Origin: Defluviitaleaceae bacterium
GTDB lineage: Bacteria; Bacillota; Clostridia; Lachnospirales; WQUN01
DNA length: 32,258 nt
Reading direction: 5' to 3'
NCBI GenBank assembly: GCA_009785665.1
Contig: WQVV01000004.1
Span: 1-32,258 of the forward strand
The notes beneath the pieces were generated by a model that saw only the letters and a program-made list of their open reading frames with translations, was not told the origin of the DNA and searched no databases. Shown piece after piece: positions 16,901-24,513 of this stretch. How positions within the stretch are numbered: position 1 is the stretch's first letter; each line of letters begins with the position of its first letter. Position numbers and translations under genes: made by a program.

Positions 16901-17020
16901 AGTTTTTTGGAGAGGGAGGATTGGGGGGAGAACCTTTTCTTCACATTCCTTTCGCTTCGCATTAGGGAATATGACATCAGAAAAGGTTCTCCCCTCAAGG
17001 TCTTAATCTTTTAAATCTCT
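16874..17020. repeat. Family 1 repeat copy C, right part
   Basis: The sequence cactcaagtacaggcgcag-aaataaagttttttggagag aligns with the middle of copies A and B. H3 is a 16-bp stem (16925-16940 with 16979-16994) whose 38-base loop contains cacattcc and ggaatatg. That loop is nearly identical to the rluD copy. The right end caaggtc-ttaatctttt (to about 17020) is the inverse of the left end at 16131. The hemerythrin stop codon lies only a few bases further on. Confidence 0.85.
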
Positions 17021-17025
17021 AATCT

Positions 17026-17424
17026 TTATCCTTTAAATTTTCGATAGTGGTTTGCCATTAGCTTGTCGCTTCCTAGTACGTGGTCTACTAGCCAGTTTAC
17101 TATTACGTTTTTTATTTCTGTTTCTATTTTCGCACGGTCTGTCTCGGCGGCTACGCGGGCGCGTAGGGCTACTACTTCTTGTACGAAATCATCGTGTTGC
17201 TTTTTGTGAATTGGCATTGCTGGGTAGCTGGATTCTGTCATTAGGGATTCTTCGTTGGCAAAATGGTTTAGGGTGTAGTTGGCTAAAAAGTCTATTGTGT
17301 CTTCTACTTTTACGTCTTCGTCGCTTAGGGCTGCATCAGTTACTTTTTGCACCAGACGGAAGATTTCTTGATGTTCGTTGTCTACTTGTGTGTTGCCTGT
17401 TTCGTAGGTTTTATTCCATATCAT
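17026..17424 (-). CDS. Bacteriohemerythrin
   Basis: The 132-aa four-helix protein carries all expected di-iron ligands: H18 (DNEHQEIF), H54 and E58 (NHFANEE), H73 and H77 (HKKQH), H115 and D120 (DHVLGSD). The family binds O2 reversibly and is used in anaerobes for oxygen sensing, storage or delivery. GGAGGTACC stands before the ATG. It is divergent from the MBL-fold gene with only 56 bases between them, so the two promoters must overlap. Confidence 0.95.
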   Translation of the reverse strand: MIWNKTYETGNTQVDNEHQEIFRLVQKVTDAALSDEDVKVEDTIDFLANYTLNHFANEESLMTESSYPAMPIHKKQHDDFVQEVVALRARVAAETDRAKIETEIKNVIVNWLVDHVLGSDKLMANHYRKFKG

Positions 17425-17480
17425 GATGGTACCTCCAGAGGATTTTATCTATAAACCTTGTTTGAAAGGCTGATAGTACT

Positions 17481-18305
17481 ATGAGAATTAAAGTTTATGG
17501 GTGTCGGGGGTCGTTGCCCACAACACGAGAGATTGCATCTAAGTACGGTAGTAACACATCTTGTATAGCTGTTGAAACTAAGGAACAGGTGTTGATTTTG
17601 GACGCTGGTAGTGGGATTGCGCAAATGGATAGGTTGACAAAGATTTTTTCGCGTAAGGACAAACCATTTGAGATATTGTTAAGCCATTTGCATGTAGACC
17701 ACTTGATTGGGCTAACGGTGTTTAGTAAGGTGTGGATAAATAGTCCCGACGAGCTTGTTCGGATTTACACGTTAAGCCGCGACGAAAGACCACTTAAAGA
17801 GCAGATTTTTGGGTTGTTCCAGCCGCCATACTGGCCTGTTTCTATGGTGAAGTTTGCTAATGTGGAGTGTATCGAAATACATGCAGATGTGCCGTTTCAA
17901 GTTGGTGACTTTACGGTGACACCGTTTATGGCGGCGCATCCCGACAAAACTATATCATTTCATATAACAGATGGCAACTGGTCTGTGGTGCATTTGTTGG
18001 ATAGCGAAACGCCTGCGTTGTCGTCGGAGGACTGGGACGTGTTGGTTGAATATTGTAAGGATTCGGACTTGGTAATCTTTGATGCGGCGTATTCGGATAT
18101 TGATTATCTGGATAAGAAGGGCTGGGGTCATTCCACTATGGAGGACGGGTTCAAGTTGGCGGAGGCATCTGGGTGTAAGAAGATGATGTTTACGCATTTG
18201 GGCTTTGAGTACGGCGACCAAGAGTTGGAAATTTTTGAATCGCAGGCGGTGGCTATGGGGGATAAGTATATTTTTGCGCGTGATGGTTTAGAGTTGGCGT
18301 TTTAG
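17481..18305 (+). CDS. MBL-fold metal-dependent hydrolase
   Basis: The 274-aa protein has the metallo-beta-lactamase signature HLHVDH, an early GCRGSLPTT block, LILDAGSG, and later metal ligands in AAHPD, DAAYSD and FTHLG. It resembles the PhnP/COG1235 group more than WalJ (YycJ), which normally follows yycI. The substrate is unknown; phosphodiesters are typical in this group. The stop codon lies at the left end of hairpin element E2, and the gene converges with the deacetylase gene. Confidence 0.85.
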   Translation: MRIKVYGCRGSLPTTREIASKYGSNTSCIAVETKEQVLILDAGSGIAQMDRLTKIFSRKDKPFEILLSHLHVDHLIGLTVFSKVWINSPDELVRIYTLSRDERPLKEQIFGLFQPPYWPVSMVKFANVECIEIHADVPFQVGDFTVTPFMAAHPDKTISFHITDGNWSVVHLLDSETPALSSEDWDVLVEYCKDSDLVIFDAAYSDIDYLDKKGWGHSTMEDGFKLAEASGCKKMMFTHLGFEYGDQELEIFESQAVAMGDKYIFARDGLELAF

Positions 18306-18464
18306 GAACTGTCAAGAAATAACTTGGACAGATTCCGCAGGATTTTTGTGCGAGGGCAAGGAAGCGGAAACCGCGCGTGCCCAAAGGCACGTAAGGCTTT
18401 CCGCTGACGCAGACATCGTGCAAAAAGACAAGGAAGATGTTCAAGTTATTTTTTGACAGTTCCT
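18304..18464. repeat. Long imperfect inverted repeat (palindromic element E2)
   Basis: The two ends, aggaactgtcaagaaataac and its near-perfect inverse, begin arms of about 75 bases that pair with mismatches around a central hairpin (gcgtgccc-aaa-ggcacgt). The element fills exactly the gap between the convergent MBL and deacetylase genes. Its layout matches E1 and E3. It could also end transcription from both sides, since a T run (attttttgac) lies in the right arm. Confidence 0.75.
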
Positions 18465-18469
18465 TAGTG

Positions 18470-19585
18470 TTATTCGCGGGGTGGGCGTGGGCCCCAACGT
18501 GGGTTTCTTGTTCCTGTGAACTCAAAACCAGCGTCGAAATGTCCGTATACATGATAAATTACTTCGGATGCGGTTACAAGTTCAAACCCTTGGTAGAGTA
18601 ACGAGGGGATTACCATTGCCATTGCGTCGATAGTGGATTGGCGGTTGTCGTGTAGCACGATAATCGCGCCGTCGCGAGCGTTGTACATAATTATGTCGTA
18701 GATGATGTATTCGTCGCGGTGATACCAGTCTTGAGGGTCTATGCCCCAGTTAAGTATGGAGTAGCCAAGTTCGTGGGCTGTGTCGAACACACGGGTGTTT
18801 ACTGCGCCATATGGTGCGCGGAACATTGACGGTGGTGATTGACCTGTTACATATTCAATAATCGCGCTGGTGTCGATAATTTGTGCAGTGATTTCTTCTT
18901 CGGTAAGCCGTGACATGTTTTGATGATTCCACGAATGCCCAATTATTTCATGCCCTGCGTTAAATGCGCGTAAGATGGTGTTTGGGTTGCGCCCCACGAG
19001 GTTGCCAATTACGCAGAATGTAACGCGCACATTGTACTCGTCTAAGATGTCTAGTAGGTATGGGGTTAGCCATGTTGGGCCGTCGTCAAAGGTAAGGGCT
19101 ATCATTGGAGCGCGATACTGACCTGCTATCCGTGTGGGAATTGTTCCTTCTGATGTTGGGTATGCAGGGAGGTAATACTCTTCTTCGTAATTGTAGTACT
19201 CGGAAGAATCTGCATACTCGTATGAATTTTCGTAGTCTTCGTAGTTCTCATCATAGTTGTAGTAATCCTCGTTGTTGTCCAACTCCGAATAATCTAAATC
19301 ATTTGGGGGATTTTCCTCAACAATATATTCGTAACTGGCTTCGAGACGCACATTTGGCTCTGACTGCATGTAATCGGTGTAAAGCGGCTGTGCCGCTGTC
19401 GCTGCTGCTGGAAAATCTGCTAAGGGTACAGCCGTAGGCACGCTGTTTCTACCATTGCCATTCTCCGCCCCAATAGAATACTGTAGTGCCACAACGCCCC
19501 CCACCGCAAGAACAATCATTGTAAATAACGCAAAATATTTTACTCTTCTTTTTAAAATCACTTTATCCGCCCTTTTTGAACGCAT
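18470..19585 (-). CDS. Polysaccharide deacetylase (NodB family), membrane anchored
   Basis: An N-terminal membrane helix (about 14-34) is followed by a spacer and a NodB domain (about 155-350). Motifs are TFDDGP (catalytic Asp and metal Asp), HSWNHQ (metal His), RAPYGA, WGIDPQDW and IVLHD, all intact. Such enzymes remove acetyl groups from peptidoglycan or related polymers outside the cell. The spacer (about 100-140) is extremely rich in Asp/Glu/Tyr/Asn, for example NEDYYNYDENYEDYENS. The start has CGGGGGT upstream and a good promoter at 19633-19661. Confidence 0.92.
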   Translation of the reverse strand: MRSKRADKVILKRRVKYFALFTMIVLAVGGVVALQYSIGAENGNGRNSVPTAVPLADFPAAATAAQPLYTDYMQSEPNVRLEASYEYIVEENPPNDLDYSELDNNEDYYNYDENYEDYENSYEYADSSEYYNYEEEYYLPAYPTSEGTIPTRIAGQYRAPMIALTFDDGPTWLTPYLLDILDEYNVRVTFCVIGNLVGRNPNTILRAFNAGHEIIGHSWNHQNMSRLTEEEITAQIIDTSAIIEYVTGQSPPSMFRAPYGAVNTRVFDTAHELGYSILNWGIDPQDWYHRDEYIIYDIIMYNARDGAIIVLHDNRQSTIDAMAMVIPSLLYQGFELVTASEVIYHVYGHFDAGFEFTGTRNPRWGPRPPRE

Positions 19586-19632
19586 AATACATTACCCCCG
19601 AATCTCAAAAATGCTGAATCTTGTAGAAAAAA

Positions 19633-19661
19633 AGTATAAACGACAACTCTACATTAGTCAA
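19633..19661 (-). promoter_or_regulatory. SigA-type promoter of the deacetylase gene
   Basis: Read on the minus strand: TTGACT (19661-19656), a 17-base spacer, then TATACT (19638-19633). The distance to the ATG at 19585 is about 48 bases. Nothing else is recognisable between here and the gyrA terminator. Confidence 0.7.
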
Positions 19662-19773
19662 AGACACATTATGCTATGCGCGATTCTTTCTGTGCGTGAG
19701 ACTTTTTTCGCCGATGACATGCATTGGTAATCTCCGTATACATCTCAAAGCCATGAACAATTTCCTAGCCTAT

Positions 19774-19828
19774 AAAAAAACCTTGGGGTAGAACTTTTTC
19801 ACAAAAGTTCTATTGCCCAAGGTTTTTG
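19774..19828 (-). terminator. gyrA terminator, probably bidirectional
   Basis: A long stem with ccttggg(g) and gaacttttg blocks pairs across the hairpin. On the minus strand it is followed by a run of seven T, and on the plus strand by ttttt. The stem words ccttgggg, agaac and aaaagttct recall the H3 hairpin of repeat family 1, so it may be an exapted relative of that repeat. Confidence 0.75.
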
Positions 19829-19870
19829 TTTAGGAAATGGTATCTGGCTTCGAGATGTATATGAAGCCTG

Positions 19871-22408
19871 CTAATTCATGTTATCGGCGAAAGGCGGCTG
19901 TGCCGCTGTCTCTGTCGCCTCAACTTCAGCTTCATTATTATCGCTATCGTCGTCGGGGATTTTGGCTATTGAAACTACTGTTGTTTCTGCGTCCATGTTG
20001 ATTAGCTTTACGCCCGACGCATAGCGACTTTGTACAGAAATATCGGCTATTCGGATACGGATTACTACGCCTTCGGAGTTTATCAGCATTAGCCCGTCGT
20101 TTTCGGATACGGCTTCTATGCCTATTAGGCTACCTACTCTTTCTTTTGGCTTGTAAACGATTAAACCTTTACCGCCGCGGTTTTGCCCTCTGATGTCTTT
20201 TACGGGGGTTACTTTTCCGTAGCCATTGGTGGAAACTAATAGGACTTGGCCATCTGCTACGGTCGCGCCTATTATTTCGTCGTTTTCGCGTAGAGTCATG
20301 CCCTTTACGCCCATTGCCATTCTGCCTACGGCGCGGGCTTGTTGCTCTTGGAAGCGGATTGCCATACCATGTCTGGTGGCTAGGAATAACTCGCGTTCGC
20401 CATCGGAGCGTAGAACTTCTATCAAAGTATCATCTTCGCGGAAGACTATTGCGTTTATGCCGCCCTTGTGTATGCGGGAATACTGGCTTAATGGGGTGCG
20501 TTTTACTAGACCTTTGCGCGTCACCATTATTAGGAAGCCGTCCCAATCGTTTTTGGTTACGGGAATCATTGCGGCTACTGTTTCGCCATTGCTTAGGTTT
20601 AGCAGGTTTACTAAGGGCATTCCTTTTGCTTGTCGCCCAGCTTCGGGGATTTCAAAGGCACGCAAGCTGAACGCCCGCCCGCGTGTTGTGAATACTAGAA
20701 TATGGTCGTGGGTGTTTGCAACAAATAGGTCTATTACCCAGTCTTCTTCGCGGGTTTGCATTCCTATTACGCCGCGTCCACCGCGCCCTTGACTGCGATA
20801 TGTGTCTAGCGGGATTCGCTTGATGTAGTTCAAATGAGATAGGGTTATTACGCTTTGTGCATCGTCGATTAGGTCTTCTAGGTTGATGTCCCCTGCGTCG
20901 AAGACTATTGCAGTGCGGCGTGGGTCGCCGAATTTATCCTTGATTTTGGTTAGCTCTTCGTCTAGGACTTGTAGTAGATAGTTTTCGTCGCTTAGGATTC
21001 GTTTTAGCTCGGTTATTAGGGCTTGTAGTTCGGCGTATTCTTCTTCTAGCTTTTTCTTTTCAAGACCAGTCAAGGCGCGCAGACGCATGTCCACGATTGC
21101 TTGCGCTTGAATTTGCGTGAACTCAAATTTTTCGATTAAGCGGTCGCGGGCTTGCGTGCCGTCACTGCTTGCGCGGATTAGCGCGATTATTTCGTCAATG
21201 TGGTCTTGGGCACGCAGTAGACCTTCTACTATATGGGCGCGGCGTTCGGCTTTGGCTAGGTCAAACTGTGTGCGTCGCGTGATTACTTCTTTCTGATGGT
21301 CAATGTAATGCTCAATTATTTCCGATAGATTTAAAATTTTCGGCTCGTTTTTGACAAGGGCGAGCAAGATTATGCCGTGGCTTTCCTGTAACGGCGATAG
21401 CTTGTAAAGCTGGTTTAGCACTACGGATGCGTTAGCGTCTTTGCGAAGCTCTATGATTATACGAACACCGTTTCGATTGGACTCGTCGCGAATATCGGTT
21501 ATGCCGTCAATTTTTTTGTCTTTTACTAGGTCGGCCATTTTTTTGACTAAATTGGCCTTGTTTACTTGGTACGGAATCGCCGTGACGCGAATTTGCTCGC
21601 GTCCAGATTGCCCAGCGAGTGGCTCAATTGTTGCGTCGGCGCGCAGAATTACCTTGCCGCGTCCAGTGCGGTAGGCATCACGAATGCTTTCTGTGCCAAG
21701 AATCGCCCCGCCTGTTGGATAGTCGGGGGCTTTTACTATGTCAATCAAATCCTTGATTGGAGTTTCTACGCCCTCGCGCATGTCGGCTATTCGTTTCAAA
21801 ACGGCGGTAATTACGTCCGTCAAATTGTGCGGCGGAATATTCGTTGACATTCCCACCGCGATTCCCGTTGAACCATTTACCAGCAAATTCGGGAAACGGG
21901 CAGGCAAAACGGTTGGCTCAGAAAACTGCTCGTCGTAGTTGGGCGCGAAGTCTACCGTTTCCTTTTCGATGTCGGTTAGCATTTCCATAGAAAGCCGCGA
22001 CAAACGCGCTTCGGTATAACGATGCGCCGCCGCTGCGTCGCCGTCCATAGAACCAAAGTTTCCATGCCCATCAACCAATACATAGCGCATGGAAAATTCC
22101 TGCGCCATACGTACCATTGCGTCATAGATAGAAGAATCGCCGTGCGGGTGGTACTTACCCATGGTATCGCCCACAATACGCGCCGATTTCTTATACGCCG
22201 CATTGGGCGCGAGGTTTAACTCGCTCATTGCGTACAAAATCCGTCGGTGAACAGGCTTTAACCCGTCACGTACATCTGGCAACGCACGCGCCACAATAAC
22301 ACTCATTGCATAATCCAAATACGACTTCTGCATCTCTTCTGTAATGTCTATTCCCTTTATGCGTGGGTTGTCCACGACATCTTGATTAGTATTATCCATA
22401 TCGCTCAT
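19871..22408 (-). CDS. gyrA: DNA gyrase subunit A
   Basis: The 845-aa protein breaks and rejoins DNA in the gyrase A2B2 complex. The catalytic tyrosine is Y131 ([11 protein letters not shown]). The quinolone region reads [14 protein letters not shown] with Ser92 and Asp96 at the positions of E. coli S83/D87, i.e. wild type. The C-terminal beta-pinwheel contains the GyrA box QGRGGRG, which marks it as gyrase rather than topoisomerase IV. The C-terminus is acidic ([15 protein letters not shown]). gyrB is not next to it in this window. GGGAGA lies before the ATG. Confidence 0.96.
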   Translation of the reverse strand: MSDMDNTNQDVVDNPRIKGIDITEEMQKSYLDYAMSVIVARALPDVRDGLKPVHRRILYAMSELNLAPNAAYKKSARIVGDTMGKYHPHGDSSIYDAMVRMAQEFSMRYVLVDGHGNFGSMDGDAAAAHRYTEARLSRLSMEMLTDIEKETVDFAPNYDEQFSEPTVLPARFPNLLVNGSTGIAVGMSTNIPPHNLTDVITAVLKRIADMREGVETPIKDLIDIVKAPDYPTGGAILGTESIRDAYRTGRGKVILRADATIEPLAGQSGREQIRVTAIPYQVNKANLVKKMADLVKDKKIDGITDIRDESNRNGVRIIIELRKDANASVVLNQLYKLSPLQESHGIILLALVKNEPKILNLSEIIEHYIDHQKEVITRRTQFDLAKAERRAHIVEGLLRAQDHIDEIIALIRASSDGTQARDRLIEKFEFTQIQAQAIVDMRLRALTGLEKKKLEEEYAELQALITELKRILSDENYLLQVLDEELTKIKDKFGDPRRTAIVFDAGDINLEDLIDDAQSVITLSHLNYIKRIPLDTYRSQGRGGRGVIGMQTREEDWVIDLFVANTHDHILVFTTRGRAFSLRAFEIPEAGRQAKGMPLVNLLNLSNGETVAAMIPVTKNDWDGFLIMVTRKGLVKRTPLSQYSRIHKGGINAIVFREDDTLIEVLRSDGERELFLATRHGMAIRFQEQQARAVGRMAMGVKGMTLRENDEIIGATVADGQVLLVSTNGYGKVTPVKDIRGQNRGGKGLIVYKPKERVGSLIGIEAVSENDGLMLINSEGVVIRIRIADISVQSRYASGVKLINMDAETTVVSIAKIPDDDSDNNEAEVEATETAAQPPFADNMN

Positions 22409-22456
22409 TCAACTCATGTCTCCCATTTCATTAGAGTTTTCCGCTTTATCTCCCTA

Positions 22457-22462
22457 ATTATA
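22457..22462 (-). promoter_or_regulatory. Probable gyrA -10 box
   Basis: On the minus strand TTGGTATAATT contains a consensus TATAAT about 49 bases before the gyrA ATG. The -35 region (near tatcaa) is weak. The 343-base gap 22409-22751 otherwise contains the left 19-bp direct repeat and, near the integrase end, a short open stretch on the plus strand that I could not support as a gene. Confidence 0.5.
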
Positions 22463-22470
22463 CCAAAATT

Positions 22471-22489
22471 TTAATTAAATTGATAGTCT
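22471..22489 (+). repeat. 19-bp direct repeat, left copy (possible att-like site)
   Basis: ttaattaaattgatagtct matches the copy at 23366-23384 (ttaattaagttgatagtct) at 18 of 19 positions in the same orientation. The two copies flank the recombinase gene, with 895 bases between their starts. This is the arrangement expected of a recombination site duplicated on insertion, but shared regulatory sites are also possible. Confidence 0.5.
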
Positions 22490-22751
22490 TTTCGTTGACG
22501 GTTTTGTAAGCGTAAAATCTTTGGGGTGCGCCAACTTTTTCTTGTCTTTCTAGCCCCTACTTGGAAAGACACGCTTTGGGAAAAACTTGTTGACATACAC
22601 ACGCATAATGTTAAAATACATTTCGGACTTATACTTATATTTTGTCGAACTTTACTTGTAAAAGGTTACAAACATGAGCAACATTATAGGAAAAATGGGA
22701 ACACGCCCTAGCAGAAGAATGCAACCGCCCTTTGGAAGACATTGAAAAAAT

Positions 22752-23342
22752 TCAGCGCGAATTGCTGACGGTGTAGTTTATTCCAAGATAGACGGCATTT
22801 TGGTCGTCTTGCGAGACACCAATGTATCTTTTGGTGATGGCGTAGGAACTGTGATTGTAAATTTCCATTAGAATTACGGGGGACATTCCGCCACTCCATG
22901 AGTGGTAGCCGAAAGTTTTGCGTAGTGAGTGACAGCCTACCTTGTGTATTACGCCTATTGCGTCGGCGGCTTCGCTTATTAGGCGGTATGCATGTACTCG
23001 GCTGATTGATTTTCCTGTACTTAGATTGATTATTAGTGCTTCGCCTTGTTTTGCTTGCGGGTAGTATGATTCTAATGCTTTGATGATGTTTTTGTGTAGG
23101 GCTATGATTTTGTTTTTGCCTGTTTTCTTTTCGGTGAGGGTGAGGGTGATGCTTTTGCGAATGCGGCAGTTTGCGAAGTCGTAAACGTCTTCGCATTTTA
23201 GGCGAAGAATGTCGCTTATGCGTAGTGCTGTGTGCAGTGCTACTGTGACTAATACTTGGTTACGTAAATGCCCTTTGTTACGGTAATACGCGAGAAACGC
23301 TTGTACTTGACGCGGGTCGCGGATTGGTTCTGTTAGTGCCAT
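22752..23342 (-). CDS. Small tyrosine recombinase (phage integrase family)
   Basis: The 196-aa protein consists of little more than the catalytic domain. Catalytic residues are visible: Arg in TALRISDILRL, Lys in EKKTGKNK, HSLRKTFGYH (His-x-x-Arg), a His in the NHSS block, and the nucleophile Tyr in KRYIGV. There is no N-terminal SAM-like core-binding domain, as in a group of short recombinases common in Clostridia. AGGAGG precedes the ATG. It is probably the recombinase of a small element or of the island to its right. Confidence 0.9.
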   Translation of the reverse strand: MALTEPIRDPRQVQAFLAYYRNKGHLRNQVLVTVALHTALRISDILRLKCEDVYDFANCRIRKSITLTLTEKKTGKNKIIALHKNIIKALESYYPQAKQGEALIINLSTGKSISRVHAYRLISEAADAIGVIHKVGCHSLRKTFGYHSWSGGMSPVILMEIYNHSSYAITKRYIGVSQDDQNAVYLGINYTVSNSR

Positions 23343-23365
23343 GATAGTTCCTCCTAAGATTTAAG

Positions 23366-23384
23366 TTAATTAAGTTGATAGTCT
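23366..23384 (+). repeat. 19-bp direct repeat, right copy
   Basis: ttaattaagttgatagtct, the partner of 22471-22489, lies 24 bases upstream of the recombinase start, where it could also overlap its promoter. A dyad (atgtaaca ... tgttacat, about 23389-23416) follows at once and may be an operator. Confidence 0.5.
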
Positions 23385-23472
23385 CCCATGTAACATAATA
23401 TCTATTGTGTTACATAGTTCGAGCAAAGCCCCAATTTTGCAGGGGTTTGCACAATATAATTCCGACCTCTCC

Positions 23473-23503
23473 GCGAAGATGAAATTCATCTTCGCTTTTT
23501 TTT
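23473..23503 (+). terminator. Strong rho-independent terminator
   Basis: A perfect 9-bp stem (gcgaagatg / catcttcgc) with loop aaatt is followed by eight T. It points in the plus direction, but no plus-strand gene precedes it between the recombinase start and this point. It may belong to a short non-coding transcript, or be left from a deleted gene. A weaker hairpin (gcaaagcccc ... ggggtttgc) lies just upstream at about 23433-23461. The 494-base gap 23343-23836 holds no supported gene; the track ORF at 23410-23670 is not convincing. Confidence 0.7.
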
Positions 23504-23658
23504 GTTGATTTTACTGAACCGCTGGACATGTAACACAATGATTTTGCTCCATTTTCAAGAGCATTTGCAACATGATTTAATCCATGATAGCATATGAAAA
23601 ACACAGCAATGGAGCGGAAAACGGAACTTTTGCGGTGTACCCCTTGATGTATCAATAT

Positions 23659-23714
23659 CGTAAGCGTCAAATAGAGCCGCGTATGTACAGAGGCGGCTCT
23701 ATTTGACGCTTACG
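23659..23714. repeat. Perfect 22-bp inverted repeat
   Basis: cgtaagcgtcaaatagagcc-gc and its exact inverse are separated by 12 bases. No T run follows on either strand, so a simple terminator is unlikely. It could be a recombinase binding site, a cruciform or the ends of a small element. Confidence 0.65.
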
Positions 23715-23739
23715 CGGTATCGCCCGCAATTTGCGACAT

Positions 23740-23762
23740 ATAAAAACCGCCCGAAGGCGGCA
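23740..23762 (-). terminator. Terminator-like hairpin, minus strand
   Basis: On the minus strand ccgcc-ttcg-ggcgg is followed by tttttata. The UUCG tetraloop and T run are typical of intrinsic terminators. It would stop transcription coming from the right, away from the recombinase gene. Confidence 0.55.
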
Positions 23763-23766
23763 ATTA

Positions 23767-23822
23767 TTGACGTAGGCGCATTGACTAACGTATAATGTTA
23801 TCTATAAGGTTATAGACCTATA
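23767..23822 (+). promoter_or_regulatory. Promoter and likely operator of the mazEF pair
   Basis: TTGACG (23767-23772), an 18-base spacer and TATAAT (23791-23796) form a near-consensus promoter. Two overlapping dyads follow: ctataa-gg-ttatag (23802-23815) and tatag-ac-ctata (23811-23822). They lie between promoter and ribosome site, as expected for autoregulation by the antitoxin. Confidence 0.65.
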
Positions 23823-23836
23823 AAGGAGTGATTTCA

Positions 23837-24046
23837 ATGTCCCAAGCATTTGCGGTCAGATATGATAATCGCCGTCCTAATATACCAAACGCTGAAACAT
23901 CTGTAGTGCCTGTTGAAAATTTTCAAAAAAACAACACTACAAGACAATACGACAGTCTTAGTGAGTTGTTCGATGGATATGTCGGTGAATTAAAATGTGA
24001 TGAATATGACTTTGGTGATGATGTAGGACGTGAAAAAATATGGTGA
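23837..24046 (+). CDS. Antitoxin of a MazEF-type pair
   Basis: The 69-aa protein starts at ATG 23837 with AAAGGAG eight bases upstream; the track start (GTG 23828) overlaps that site. It is hydrophilic with an acidic C-terminal half (LSELFDGYVGELKCDEYDFGDD), which fits a toxin-binding tail. Its N-terminal half has no clear DNA-binding fold that I can name. The stop overlaps the original start of the MazF gene (ATGGTGA), which supports the pairing. Confidence 0.72.
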   Translation: MSQAFAVRYDNRRPNIPNAETSVVPVENFQKNNTTRQYDSLSELFDGYVGELKCDEYDFGDDVGREKIW

Positions 24047-24381
24047 AATATAACCCAACATAAGGCGATATTATAATTATGGATTTCAACCCAACAAAAG
24101 GGCGCGAACAAAAAGGTTTGCGCCCTGCACTTGTAATAAGCAATGCAGAATATTACCGCATGACAAAACTTATAATCGTATGCCCAATCAGCAATACTGA
24201 AAACACTTTTCCGTTAGACTTAAAATTAGATGCAAGGACGAAAACTACAGGCGTAATTTTATGCCAGCATATTAGAACTGTTGACCCAGAGGTTAGAACT
24301 GTATCATTTATAGAACGTCTACCAACTGACATTTTGAAAAATGTGTTGAATAGAACGGGATTGTTTTTCATACATAAATAA
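24040..24381 (+). pseudogene. mazF: MazF/PemK-type toxin with an early stop codon
   Basis: Reading from ATG 24040 gives MVKYNPT, then TAA at 24061, then GDIIIMDFNPTKGREQKGLRPALVIS. A single change of CAA (Gln) to TAA explains the break, since MazF proteins normally open with a ...GDI... strand. Without the stop the protein would be 113 aa, the usual MazF length. The track ORF from 24079 (MDFNPTKG) would lack the first beta strand and has a poor ribosome site. The body retains LRPALVIS and the C-terminal helix. MazF enzymes cut mRNA at short sequences; this copy is probably inactive or much reduced. Confidence 0.8.
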
Positions 24382-24513
24382 TCCAGCTTTTTATAATAAT
24401 TATGTTATGGTGATTACAATGCCGCTAAAATACAGGGCTTTGTGATTGTTTTGTTACTAACCCGTTATTGATAATCAAAAAAGTACCCTGCATTTTTGCA
24501 AAAGTAATCGCAT

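Noticed and set aside
17481-18305. MBL-fold gene as walJ
   Set aside because: Its N-terminus (GCRGSLPTT) and later motifs fit the PhnP-like group better, and it is not adjacent to yycI.
22692-22777. Short open stretch on the plus strand (KWEHALAEECNRPLEDIEKI and onward)
   Set aside because: It looks protein-like, but is only 28 codons, lacks a start and overlaps the recombinase 3' end. Possibly a remnant, but not supportable.
23410-23670. 86-aa minus-strand ORF
   Set aside because: It runs through a strong terminator hairpin and a second palindrome, has no ribosome site, and reads like translated non-coding DNA.
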